NCBI GenBank assembly: GCA_964600785.1
Contig: CAZRKH010000060.1
Location: 1-17,919 of the forward strand
Direction: 5' to 3'
Length of the DNA: 17,919 nt
Origin: M30B53 sp964600785
GTDB lineage: Bacteria; Planctomycetota; Planctomycetia; Pirellulales; UBA1268
Shown here: in pieces, positions 1 to 7,114 of the stretch
Numbering within the stretch: position 1 is the stretch's first letter
Layout: every line of letters begins with the position of its first letter
Notes under the pieces: generated by a model
Told to the model about the DNA's origin: nothing
Seen by the model: the letters and a program-made list of their open reading frames with translations, nothing else
Database searches by the model: none
Program-made: the position numbers and the translations under genes

Positions 1-664
1 GCCCGCCGGGCCCGCCGAGCGGCTCGAGGGCGTGCCGCCGGGTCCGCAGCCGCACGACCGCAGCGCGGTCGACGTGGCCCTCGCCGCCGCGATGGCCGAC
101 GTGGCCGCGGCGAGAGTCGCCCTGGTCGAGGCCCAGCAGGAACTCGTCGATCTCGTTCGGCTGCCGGCTTCCGAGCCCCTGCCCTGGCCTGTGGATGTGC
201 CACTGACGACGCCCTATGAGACCCACTTCGAACCGCTTTTTGCCAACCGCGTGGCCACCGGGCGAATCCGGGCGATCGATGCGGCCCTTCCCCTGGAGCA
301 CGAGGAACTCGAGTCGCGTGCGGCTGCTGTGGTGGCAGCCGAGACGGCAGTCCGCTCCGCTGAAGATGGTCACGCCCGGGGCGGCCTGCCGATCGAGCGG
401 GTGCTTGCCGCCCATCGCGAACTGCTCGTGCAGCAGCGGGCCCTGGCCGCGGCTGTCTCCCGCTACAACGACGACATCGTCGAATACGTGATGGCCGTCG
501 CCGACTTCTCCGTGCCCGACCCGCAGTTTGCGGCGATGCTCATCGGTGCGCCCATGCCCTGGCGGCCCCCGGGCTTGCCGACTGCCGCGGTGCCGGTCAC
601 GGGACTCGCGCCGAGCGAAGCCGGTCCGCCGCGCGGTCCGTCGTCGGTTATCCTCACGGAATGA
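1..664 (+). CDS. C-terminal part of a probable TolC-family outer-membrane efflux protein (5' end missing)
   Basis: The frame is open from the window edge to a TGA at 662-664 (about 220 visible residues), so the true start lies upstream. The GTG at 32 is in frame but need not be the start. The visible protein is rich in Ala, Glu and Arg and looks helical, with a segment AAMADVAAARVALVEAQQEL, a central YETHFEPLFANR region, and a late YNDDIVEYVMAVAD segment. The pattern of Tyr-Asn-x-x-Ile-x-Glu-Tyr followed by a Pro-rich tail resembles planctomycete TolC-type proteins, whose periplasmic helices end this way. The role would be an outer-membrane channel for efflux or secretion; this is inference from a C-terminal fragment. 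The stop overlaps the next gene's start (ATGA), which suggests translational coupling to the dihydrouridine synthase gene. An unrelated coiled-coil envelope protein is the main alternative. Confidence 0.6.
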   Translation, partial: PAGPAERLEGVPPGPQPHDRSAVDVALAAAMADVAAARVALVEAQQELVDLVRLPASEPLPWPVDVPLTTPYETHFEPLFANRVATGRIRAIDAALPLEHEELESRAAAVVAAETAVRSAEDGHARGGLPIERVLAAHRELLVQQRALAAAVSRYNDDIVEYVMAVADFSVPDPQFAAMLIGAPMPWRPPGLPTAAVPVTGLAPSEAGPPRGPSSVILTE

Positions 665-1698
665 CCAGTCTCGCCCCCGTCCTCGCCCCCTCGGTCGAGC
701 CCCTGCGGCTCGGCGGAGTCGTCGTCGATCCGCCGGTGCTTCAGGCGCCGATGGCCGGATACACCAACTACGCCTACCGGCAGGTGGTTCGGGAGTTTGG
801 CGGGGCCGGGCTGCTGGCGACCGAGATGATCGCGGCGAGGAGTGCCGCCTGGCTGGAAACTGAGCGGGGCGAGCATCCCGACCGGCTGTGGGGCGTCCGC
901 GACGAGCCGCGGCCGTTGGCGGTGCAGATGTGGGACAACGATCCGGACAATCTCGCCCGCGTGGGCCGTCGCCTGGCCCGCGACTTCCAGGTCAGCGTGG
1001 TCGATCTCAATTTCGGCTGCCCGGTTCGCCAGGTGACCGACAAGGCCCACAGCGGTTCCTGGCTGCTCCGCGACCCGGCGAGAGTCGCGGCAATCGTGCG
1101 ACGGGTGGTGGAGGCCTGCGGCGACACTCCGGTCACCGCCAAGATTCGCCTCGGCTGCGTGGAGACCTGCCAGACCGGAGTCGAGGTGGCCCAGCGGGTG
1201 GAGGAGGCGGGGGCCGCCTGCCTCACGGTTCACGGCCGGGTGGCGTCGCAGTATTTCAAGGGTCGGGCCGACTGGGAGGCGATCGGGCAGATCAAGCGGA
1301 GCGTCTCGCAGATGCCGGTGGTTGGCAACGGCGACATCACCTCCGCCGAGACGGCCGTCGCGAGGCTCAGGGAAACCGGCGTCGACGGCGTGATGATCGC
1401 CCGCGAGGCGCTCGCCAAGCCGTGGATCTTCTCGCAGGTCGCGGCCATCCTTCGCGGTGAGGCCGCCCCGCCGGATCCCTCGCTCGACGAGCAGCGGGAG
1501 CTCGTGCTGCACCACTACGACCTCGTCTGCCGTCGCTTCGGCATCGAGCGGGGCACGATGCTGATGCGGAAGTTTGCCTGCGCCTACGCCCAGGGCATTG
1601 CAGGGGCACGGGCGTTTCGCTCCGCGGTCTCCCGCACCCTCTCGCGGGAGGAGTTTCTCGCCGTGGTGGCCGACAGCTTCCCGAGAGACCCTCGCTAA
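661..1698 (+). CDS. dus: tRNA-dihydrouridine synthase (Dus family, DusB-like)
   Basis: A 345-residue flavoenzyme that reduces specific uridines in the tRNA D-loop using FMN and NADPH. The TIM-barrel landmarks are in order: APMAGYTN at 29-36 (FMN binding), NFGCPV at 117-122 with the catalytic Cys at 120, TAKIRLG at 159-165 with Lys161, HGR at 191-193, GNGDI at 222-226 and MIAREALAKPW near 245-255 in the FMN phosphate-binding region. A helical C-terminal domain follows from about residue 265. The length is normal for the family. The ATG start overlaps the preceding TGA by 4 nt. The string after the catalytic Cys (VTDKAHSGSWLL) differs from the E. coli DusB version but keeps the Lys and the Ser/Gly pattern, so I call the family and not a subtype. 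Target position cannot be read from sequence alone. Confidence 0.95.
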   Translation: MTSLAPVLAPSVEPLRLGGVVVDPPVLQAPMAGYTNYAYRQVVREFGGAGLLATEMIAARSAAWLETERGEHPDRLWGVRDEPRPLAVQMWDNDPDNLARVGRRLARDFQVSVVDLNFGCPVRQVTDKAHSGSWLLRDPARVAAIVRRVVEACGDTPVTAKIRLGCVETCQTGVEVAQRVEEAGAACLTVHGRVASQYFKGRADWEAIGQIKRSVSQMPVVGNGDITSAETAVARLRETGVDGVMIAREALAKPWIFSQVAAILRGEAAPPDPSLDEQRELVLHHYDLVCRRFGIERGTMLMRKFACAYAQGIAGARAFRSAVSRTLSREEFLAVVADSFPRDPR

Positions 1699-1715
1699 AA
1701 TTTCCACAGCCGGGC

Positions 1716-1743
1716 TTGTCGAAAATCGGCTGGCCGGTACAGT
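1716..1743 (+). promoter_or_regulatory. candidate sigma70-type promoter of sufR
   Basis: The 51-nt gap between dus and sufR holds TTGTCG (1716-1721) and TACAGT (1738-1743) separated by 16 nt. The -10-like box ends only 6 nt before the ATG at 1750, so initiation here would give a leaderless or nearly leaderless sufR mRNA. The GGGGG run just before the ATG is at best a weak ribosome-binding site. Read by eye only; a GC-rich genome makes chance matches possible. Confidence 0.25.
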
Positions 1744-1749
1744 GGGGGT

Positions 1750-2439
1750 ATGAGCGAGCCCGACATCGATCCTTGCGACGCCCTCCGCGACTCCGACGAG
1801 CCGCTTGTGGCCCTGCTGCGGGGCGGCCACGCCCTGGAGGTCGCCGACCTTGTCGAGGCTCTCGGTGTCACGGCCACGGCCGTCCGCGAGCGACTCTCGC
1901 GGCTCGTGAAGGCCGGGGTCTTGGCTCGCGAGCGGACGGTTCCGGAGGCCGCCACGGGCCGCGGCTCCCGCGGCCGGCCTGCCTATCGCTACCGGCTCAC
2001 CGAGCGCGGCGGACGGATTGGCGGCGACAACTTCCGCGATCTTGCCCTCGTGCTCTGGCGGGAAATCCGATCGGTCCGTGAGCCTGCGGTGCGGCGGGGG
2101 CTGCTGCAAAGGGTTGGCCGTGGCCTCGCCGAGGCGTGTCGTCCGGCGATCCGGTCCGGGGCGTCATCCGTTTCCGACCGCCTCGAAAACATCGCGGAAC
2201 TGCTCCGCCAGCGGCGTATTCCCTGCGAGTGCGGTCGGGTGCCCCAGGCTGCCGGCGACCTTCCGGTGCTCACGAGCCATGCCTGCCCCTATCCCGACCT
2301 CGCCGAGCAGGATCGCGGCATCTGTGCCGCTGAGTGTCGGATGCTCGAGGATCTCGTCGAGGCCCCGGTGCGGCTCACGGAGTGCCGGCTCGACGGCGAC
2401 AGCTGCTGCCGCTTCACCGTGCAGGAGGCCGTCTCATGA
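1750..2439 (+). CDS. sufR: SufR-type winged-helix [4Fe-4S] transcriptional regulator
   Basis: A 229-residue regulator with an N-terminal winged helix (about 16-90) that includes EVADLVEALGVTATAVRERL (30-49) and the wing-type RGSRGRPAYRYRLTERG. Its C-terminal half carries a Cys cluster. Cys179, Cys192 and Cys220 have the spacing (13, then 28) that, from memory, separates the [4Fe-4S] ligands of characterised SufR proteins. His178 precedes the first, and further Cys lie at 159, 161, 196, 212 and 219. In the known family, the holo form represses suf genes and loss of the cluster relieves repression. Its place immediately upstream of nuoB and sufCBD supports the same role here. The start is the only good ATG; a GGGGG run precedes it. 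An ArsR/DeoR-like regulator with another metal cofactor is the alternative, but context and spacing favour SufR. Confidence 0.88.
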   Translation: MSEPDIDPCDALRDSDEPLVALLRGGHALEVADLVEALGVTATAVRERLSRLVKAGVLARERTVPEAATGRGSRGRPAYRYRLTERGGRIGGDNFRDLALVLWREIRSVREPAVRRGLLQRVGRGLAEACRPAIRSGASSVSDRLENIAELLRQRRIPCECGRVPQAAGDLPVLTSHACPYPDLAEQDRGICAAECRMLEDLVEAPVRLTECRLDGDSCCRFTVQEAVS

Positions 2440-2484
2440 TCGCCGTCCAGCCGCTCCATGCGGGCCCCGCCAAACTCTCGCCCC

Positions 2485-2513
2485 TTGCAAAGCCACCTGT
2501 TGCACCATCGAAT
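2485..2513 (+). promoter_or_regulatory. candidate promoter and overlapping inverted repeat upstream of nuoB-sufCBD
   Basis: The 166-nt gap after sufR contains TTGCAA (2485-2490), 17 nt, then TCGAAT (2508-2513), an acceptable -35/-10 pair. Overlapping it is the inverted repeat TGCAA (2486-2490) - 9 nt - TTGCA (2500-2504), 5-bp perfect arms. An operator lying across the -35 box and spacer is the geometry expected for a repressor such as the SufR encoded just upstream. It does not match the cyanobacterial CAAC-N6-GTTG site. The rest of the gap (2514-2605) shows no other clear signal apart from the nuoB ribosome-binding site. Confidence 0.3.
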
Positions 2514-2593
2514 GATCGACGGTTTTCTTCGTGGAAGGCCGCAGTTTCGCGCCGCCTTCCGCCATCCCGCCGGCATCCCCCGGCGACTCCCCC

Positions 2594-2597
2594 GGAG
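2594..2597 (+). promoter_or_regulatory. ribosome-binding site that decides the nuoB start
   Basis: GGAG lies 8 nt before the ATG at 2606. The longer frame begins at a GTG at 2531 with no purine-rich site and would add 25 Pro/Ser/Ala-rich residues not expected in NuoB, so the ATG at 2606 is preferred. Confidence 0.65.
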
Positions 2598-2605
2598 CCC
2601 CAGCG

Positions 2606-3211
2606 ATGACACGCCCCTGGATCGAAGGCAGATTCGAGGAAAACATGATCGTCACGACGGTCGAGCAGGCCATCAACTGGGCCCGTCAGTCGAGCATCTG
2701 GCCGATGACCTTTGGCCTGGCCTGCTGTGCGATCGAGATGATGGCCGCGGGTGCCAGTCGCTTCGACCTCGACCGCTTCGGGGCCGGCGCCTTCCGGGCC
2801 ACCCCGCGGCAGGCCGACTTGATGATCGTGGCCGGCACGGTGACCTACAAAATGGCCAGCCGCGTTCGCCGGCTCTACAACCTGATGCCCGATCCGAAGT
2901 ACGTGATCGCGATGGGCGCCTGCACGACCGGCGGGGGGCCCTATTTCAAGTGGGGCTACCATGTCGTGAAGGGGGGCGACCCCGCGGGGCCGGGCGCCGT
3001 CTACGTGCCCGGCTGCCCGCCGCGGCCCGAGAGCCTGCTCGAGGGCCTGATGAGGATTCAGGACAAGATCATGGGCCAGCGTCTCGCCCGCGAGGCGGGC
3101 GGCACCGAGAAGATCGCCGACGAACTGCCCGTGCCGCACCATTCCGGCTACGTCGCCGCTCCCACCGGCGAAGGCCAGCTCGTCTTCGATCACCAGAAGG
3201 TCAGCTCCTGA
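2606..3211 (+). CDS. nuoB: NADH-quinone oxidoreductase (complex I) subunit B, isolated copy
   Basis: A 201-residue NuoB/PSST protein, the complex I subunit that holds the terminal [4Fe-4S] cluster N2 and passes electrons to quinone. All four N2 ligands are present: the adjacent pair Cys40-Cys41 (GLACCAIEMM), Cys106 (MGACTTGGGP) and Cys137 (VPGCPPRPE). Other family marks are WIEGRFEEN at the N-terminus, SRFDLDRFGAG at 51-61 and GTVTYKMASRVRRLY at 77-91. The start at 2606 has a GGAG 8 nt upstream. It has no nuoA, nuoC, nuoD or other complex I neighbours and sits instead between sufR and sufC. It is either the genome's only nuoB in a split complex I locus or a second, specialised copy. The related small subunits of [NiFe] hydrogenases are less likely, given the full-length NuoB match. 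Which partners it joins is unknown. Confidence 0.93.
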   Translation: MTRPWIEGRFEENMIVTTVEQAINWARQSSIWPMTFGLACCAIEMMAAGASRFDLDRFGAGAFRATPRQADLMIVAGTVTYKMASRVRRLYNLMPDPKYVIAMGACTTGGGPYFKWGYHVVKGGDPAGPGAVYVPGCPPRPESLLEGLMRIQDKIMGQRLAREAGGTEKIADELPVPHHSGYVAAPTGEGQLVFDHQKVSS

Positions 3212-3295
3212 TCCCGCCTGCGGGCGGCCCGCCATCGTCAGCCACCCACTGCCATTCACCTGCCTGCTTCAGTTTCCGCCAACCCAACCACACCG
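3212..3295 (+). other. G-poor, A/C-rich gap before sufC with a short GC hairpin
   Basis: The gap opens with a small inverted repeat CCCGC (3213-3217), CT, GCGGG (3220-3224) just after the nuoB stop. It then becomes strongly C/A-rich and G-poor from about 3240. No Shine-Dalgarno-like purine run precedes the sufC ATG. No T-run follows the hairpin, so it is not a clear intrinsic terminator. Confidence 0.35.
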
Positions 3296-4138
3296 ATGAC
3301 CACGCCTGCGACCGAACGACTCGTGATCCGCGACCTCCACGTGGCCGTTGAGGGCCGGGAGATTCTCAAGGGGGTCGATCTTGAAATCGGCCGGGGAGAG
3401 ATCCATGCCCTGATGGGCCCCAACGGTTCGGGCAAGAGCACGCTTGGCTACGCGATCATGGGCCATCCCAACTACGAGGTCACCGCGGGCACGATCGAAC
3501 TGTTCGATGCCGACGGCAGCCGCCACGATCTGCTCGCGATGGAGCCCGACGAGCGGGCCCGGGCCGGGCTTTTCTTGGCCTTCCAGCGGCCGATGGCGAT
3601 TCCCGGGGTTCGGGTTGCCGACTTCGTGAGGCATGCGGTGAGCAATGTCCGCAAGCCCGATCGCAAAGAGGGGGAAGAACTCGTGCCGATGAAGGAGTTC
3701 CGCAAGGAGCTCAAGGCGAAGATGGCCGAACTCGAGATCGACCCCGAGTTTGGCCGCCGCTACGTCAACGACGGCTTTTCCGGCGGCGAAATGAAGCGGA
3801 CCGAAATTCTGCAGCTCGCCATGCTCGCTCCCCGCTTCGCGGTCCTCGACGAGACCGACAGCGGCCTCGATGCCGACGCGGTCCGGCTGGCCAGCGAGAG
3901 CATCGCCAGAATCGGCGGTGCCCAGATGGGCATCCTGATCATCACCCACCACGAGCAGCTGCTCGAGCACAACATTCCGCTGAAAACCCATGTCATGCTC
4001 GGCGGACGGATCGTGGAGAGCGGTGGCCCGGAACTTGCCGCCGAACTCCACAAGCGGGGCTACGAACGGATCCGTGCCGCCTACCCTGAAGCCGCGGCCG
4101 CCGAAGAGGCGATGGCCGCCGAGACGACCCCCGCCTGA
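3296..4138 (+). CDS. sufC: Fe-S cluster assembly ATPase SufC
   Basis: A 280-residue ABC-type ATPase that drives the SufBCD scaffold during cytosolic Fe-S cluster assembly; it is soluble and not a transporter. The Walker A GPNGSGKST is at 41-49, the Q-loop Gln at 97 (LAFQRP), the signature FSGGEMKR at 161-168, Walker B FAVLDETDSGLD at 181-192 with Glu186, and the H-loop His at 218 (ITHHEQ). The ETDSGLD string after Walker B is typical of SufC, unlike ordinary transporters. The last 15 residues are a low-complexity Ala/Glu tail. The ATG at 3296 starts the family homology within a few residues, but no ribosome-binding site is visible before it. The gene order C-B-D differs from the sufBCD and sufBDC orders common elsewhere. 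Confidence 0.97.
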   Translation: MTTPATERLVIRDLHVAVEGREILKGVDLEIGRGEIHALMGPNGSGKSTLGYAIMGHPNYEVTAGTIELFDADGSRHDLLAMEPDERARAGLFLAFQRPMAIPGVRVADFVRHAVSNVRKPDRKEGEELVPMKEFRKELKAKMAELEIDPEFGRRYVNDGFSGGEMKRTEILQLAMLAPRFAVLDETDSGLDADAVRLASESIARIGGAQMGILIITHHEQLLEHNIPLKTHVMLGGRIVESGGPELAAELHKRGYERIRAAYPEAAAAEEAMAAETTPA

Positions 4139-4180
4139 GCCGCCCGGACGACAGCCCGCTTCCCTCAAACCACAGTACAC

Positions 4181-4203
4181 CCCGCAGCACCCCCCCGCAG
4201 CAC
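4181..4203 (+). repeat. 13-bp-spaced direct repeat in the sufC-sufB gap
   Basis: CCCGCAGCAC occurs at 4181-4190 and again at 4194-4203, within a C/A-rich, G-poor stretch that runs to the sufB ribosome-binding site. The meaning is unknown. A C-rich, G-poor stretch could be a Rho-loading site or simply an unstructured leader. Confidence 0.4.
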
Positions 4204-4210
4204 ACCTCGC

Positions 4211-4216
4211 AAGGAG
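4211..4216 (+). promoter_or_regulatory. strong Shine-Dalgarno site for sufB
   Basis: AAGGAG is the clearest consensus ribosome-binding site in the suf cluster. It is 3 nt from the ATG at 4220 and 6 nt from the adjacent in-frame ATG at 4223. The spacing favours the second ATG, which would remove one Met. Confidence 0.75.
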
Positions 4217-4219
4217 AAC

Positions 4220-5647
4220 ATGATGGCCACCGACACGCAGGATACCGGCACCGTCGTCGCCAAGCCCGACCTCGGCGAGATCAACAAGTACGACTTCCGG
4301 ACCGACACCCCGAGCGTCTTCAAGGCCCAGCGCGGGCTCTCGGCGGAGATCGTGACCCAGATCTCGGAGATGAAAAACGAGCCCGCCTGGATGCGGGAGT
4401 TCCGCCTGAAGTCGCTGGAGATTTTCAACAGCAAGCCGATGCCCCGCTGGGGCGGCGACATCGGCATCGATTTCCAGGATATTTTCTACTACCTCAAGCC
4501 CGCCGAGCAGCAGGGCAAGACCTGGGACGACGTGCCTGAGGAGATCAAGAAGACCTTCGACCGACTGGGCATCCCCGAGGCGGAGCGGAAGTTCCTCGCC
4601 GGTGTGAAAGCCCAGTTTGAGAGCGAGGTGGTCTACGGCTCCCTGCAGGAGGATCTCGCCAAGAAGGGGGTGATCTTCACCGATACCGACACCGCCGTGC
4701 GGGAGCATTCCGATCTCCTGCGGGAGTATTTCGGCACGATCATTCCCCCGAGCGACAACAAGTTTGCCGCCCTCAACTCGGCGGTCTGGTCGGGCGGTTC
4801 GTTCATCTACGTTCCCAAGGGCGTCTCGATCGAGTTTCCGCTGCAGGCCTATTTCCGGATCAATGCCGAGAGCATGGGCCAGTTTGAGCGGACGCTGATC
4901 ATCGTCGACGAGGGGGCCCATGTGCACTATGTCGAGGGCTGCACGGCCCCGATGTACTCCACGGAGAGCCTCCACTCGGCGGTGGTCGAGATCATGGTCA
5001 AGAAGCACGGTCGCTGCCGCTACACCACCATCCAAAACTGGGCGAACAACATCTACAACCTCGTCACCAAGCGGGCCATGGCCTACGAGGGGGCCTTGAT
5101 GGAGTGGATCGACGGCAACCTCGGCAGCCAGCTGACGATGAAGTACCCCGCGGTCTACATGATGGAGCCGGGGGCCCGCGGCGAGATCCTCTCGATCGCC
5201 TTCGCCTCTGCCGGCCAGCATCAGGATGCCGGGGCCAAGTTGGTGCATGCCGCCCCCCATACCAGCGGCCGGATCGTCTCGAAGAGCATCTCCAAAAACG
5301 GTGGCCGCTCGAGTTATCGGGGACTGGTGAAGGTCGAGCCGGGAGCCCACAAGAGCAAGTCGAGCGTGGTCTGCGACGCCCTGATCCTCGACGAACACAG
5401 CCGCAGTGACACCTACCCCTACATCGAGATCGAGGAGCAGGACGTCTCGATCGGCCACGAGGCGAGCGTCTCGAAGATCGGCGAGGAGCAGCTCTTCTAT
5501 CTCACGAGCCGCGGCCTGACGGAGGCCGAGGCGAGCACGATGATCGTGGGAGGTTTCATTGAGCCGTTGGTCAAGGAGCTGCCGATGGAGTACGCCGTCG
5601 AGATGAACAAGCTGATCGAACTGCAGATGGAAGGTTCGGTCGGCTGA
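4220..5647 (+). CDS. sufB: Fe-S cluster assembly scaffold subunit SufB
   Basis: A 475-residue SufB, the scaffold on which the cluster is built in the SufB-SufC2-SufD complex. The N-terminal region and the right-handed beta-helix core are full length. Cys241 (VEGCTAPMY) and Cys385 (SSVVCDALI) correspond to the two functionally important Cys of E. coli SufB. His413 and Glu414 (SIGHEASVSKIGEEQLFYL) lie 28-29 residues after Cys385, the same spacing as the Cys405/His433/Glu434 set of the E. coli protein. The start is either ATG 4220 or ATG 4223, with AAGGAG at 4211-4216 favouring 4223. The stop lies 26 nt before sufD, so both are likely translated from one mRNA. No anomaly was seen. Confidence 0.98.
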   Translation: MMATDTQDTGTVVAKPDLGEINKYDFRTDTPSVFKAQRGLSAEIVTQISEMKNEPAWMREFRLKSLEIFNSKPMPRWGGDIGIDFQDIFYYLKPAEQQGKTWDDVPEEIKKTFDRLGIPEAERKFLAGVKAQFESEVVYGSLQEDLAKKGVIFTDTDTAVREHSDLLREYFGTIIPPSDNKFAALNSAVWSGGSFIYVPKGVSIEFPLQAYFRINAESMGQFERTLIIVDEGAHVHYVEGCTAPMYSTESLHSAVVEIMVKKHGRCRYTTIQNWANNIYNLVTKRAMAYEGALMEWIDGNLGSQLTMKYPAVYMMEPGARGEILSIAFASAGQHQDAGAKLVHAAPHTSGRIVSKSISKNGGRSSYRGLVKVEPGAHKSKSSVVCDALILDEHSRSDTYPYIEIEEQDVSIGHEASVSKIGEEQLFYLTSRGLTEAEASTMIVGGFIEPLVKELPMEYAVEMNKLIELQMEGSVG

Positions 5648-5673
5648 GCCCGCCCGCTGTCCGTGAAGGTGTC

Positions 5674-7050
5674 ATGACCGTTTCCGCCGCCCCGACTTCT
5701 GCCGCGTCGTTTGACCACTCCGCCCTCGAACGGGGCCTGGCATCCCTCGCCCTGCCCGACTGGGAAATCGAGCGTCGCCGGGCCGCGGTCGAACGGCTTG
5801 CCGAACTGGCCCTGCCTGACCGACGCGATGAAAACTGGATGCGAACCGACCTGCGTGCCTTCAGGCCGGCAGCATGGCAGCCCTTCGGTCCGCCGCCGGT
5901 CGGTGCACCCCCTGCCGGCCTCCTGGCCGAGACGATCCGTCTCGCGGAGTCGTCTGCGGCAAACGATCCGGGGGACGAGGCCCGCTGCAGCCGGCTCGCC
6001 GGGAGCGTCGTCTCACTCGACGGCGTCGTCCACTGCGAAAGCCTCGATGCCAGCCTGCGGGAGCAGGGCGTGGTCTTCGGCAGCCCCGAGCGGCTGCTTG
6101 CCGAACATCCCGAGTTGCTCCGGCAGCACTGGTTCGGCGTGATCGACTCGGAGTGTGACTGGTTTGCCGCCGCACACGCCGCCTTCGCCCGGGCCGGTGC
6201 GGTGCTGGTGGTTCCTCCTGGCGTGAAGATTGCCGAACCGCTGCATCTGCTCTCCGCGATCAGTCCCGGCGGGGTCGACTTCGGCCACGTGCTCGTCGTG
6301 CTCGGCGAGGAGGCCGAGGCGACGGTGCTTACCGAGACCGCCGGCGGCGGTCCGGTCGGCTCGTCCGGTGGCTTCCACTGCGGCGGAACGGAGATCGTGG
6401 TCGGCAGGCGGGCCTTCCTGCGAATGGTGAACCTGCAAAACTGGAACACCGGCGTCTGGCATCTCGCCCGGCAAAAGGCGACGGTCGAGGCCGACGGGCG
6501 GCTGCAGTGGACTCTCGGGGCCCTTGGCAGCCGGCTCTCCCAGGTGGCCCAGGACGTGGCGCTTGTCGGCCGGCGGGCCCATGCCCAGGTCAACGGTGTG
6601 ATGTTCACCGAGGGCCGGCAGCAACTCGTCTACAACACCCTCCAGCACCACGAGGCCCCCGAGTGCACCAGCGACCTGCTCTACAAGGGCGGGCTGCAGG
6701 ACCGCAGCCGGATCGTCTGGCGGGGCATGATCAAGGTCGACAAGGCCGCCCAGAAGACCGACGGCTACCAGCGCAACGACACGCTGATGCTCTCCGATCA
6801 CGCCCGCTCCGACTCGATTCCCGGCCTCGAGATCGAGGCCGATGACGTGCGGTGCACCCACGGAGCGACCAGCGGCCAGGTCGATGCCGAACAGATTTTC
6901 TACGCCCAAGCCCGTGGCCTCTCCGCCGACGAGGCGGCGAGGCTCGTGGTGGCCGGGTTTTTCCAGCAGGTGTTCGACCGGATCACGATTCCCTCGGTCC
7001 GCGAGGCGCTCGCCGGGGCAATCGGCAGTCGGATCCGCCGGATCGCCTGA
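5674..7050 (+). CDS. sufD: Fe-S cluster assembly protein SufD
   Basis: A 458-residue paralogue of SufB that pairs with it in the SufBCD complex. The beta-helix region is recognisable in NLQNWNTGVWHLARQKATVE (253-272), in LVYNTLQHHEAPECTSDLLYKG (318-339), and in the C-terminal core where DVRCTHGATSGQVDAEQ includes His396, equivalent to the interface His360 of E. coli SufD. SARGL-type residues (ARGLSADEAARLVVAGFF) follow, as in the family. The ATG at 5674 has AAGG 4 nt upstream. In many genomes sufS and sufU/sufE follow sufD; here a Rieske-SufT fusion gene follows instead. SufD-type proteins are sometimes misnamed SufB; the less conserved N-terminus and the lack of the SufB Cys pair support SufD. 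Confidence 0.95.
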   Translation: MTVSAAPTSAASFDHSALERGLASLALPDWEIERRRAAVERLAELALPDRRDENWMRTDLRAFRPAAWQPFGPPPVGAPPAGLLAETIRLAESSAANDPGDEARCSRLAGSVVSLDGVVHCESLDASLREQGVVFGSPERLLAEHPELLRQHWFGVIDSECDWFAAAHAAFARAGAVLVVPPGVKIAEPLHLLSAISPGGVDFGHVLVVLGEEAEATVLTETAGGGPVGSSGGFHCGGTEIVVGRRAFLRMVNLQNWNTGVWHLARQKATVEADGRLQWTLGALGSRLSQVAQDVALVGRRAHAQVNGVMFTEGRQQLVYNTLQHHEAPECTSDLLYKGGLQDRSRIVWRGMIKVDKAAQKTDGYQRNDTLMLSDHARSDSIPGLEIEADDVRCTHGATSGQVDAEQIFYAQARGLSADEAARLVVAGFFQQVFDRITIPSVREALAGAIGSRIRRIA

Positions 7051-7114
7051 CCGCCCGAGGCCGGAGTTCGGCGGGATCGCGCGGGCGTATTCTTGCGAGA
7101 AAGAGGCACTGTCG

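Noticed and set aside
463..2109. A 548-codon open frame on the minus strand across dus and sufR
   Set aside because: It is antisense to genes with clear catalytic and cluster-binding motifs, has no recognisable domain, and its length is explained by the high GC content.
2531..2605. A GTG start giving NuoB 25 extra residues
   Set aside because: No ribosome-binding site precedes it and the extension is low complexity; the ATG at 2606 has GGAG at good spacing and begins with typical NuoB sequence.
3269..5458. A 729-codon open frame on the minus strand across sufC and sufB
   Set aside because: It is rich in Leu, Gly, His and Val without any motif and mirrors two highly conserved genes; a shadow of codon bias.
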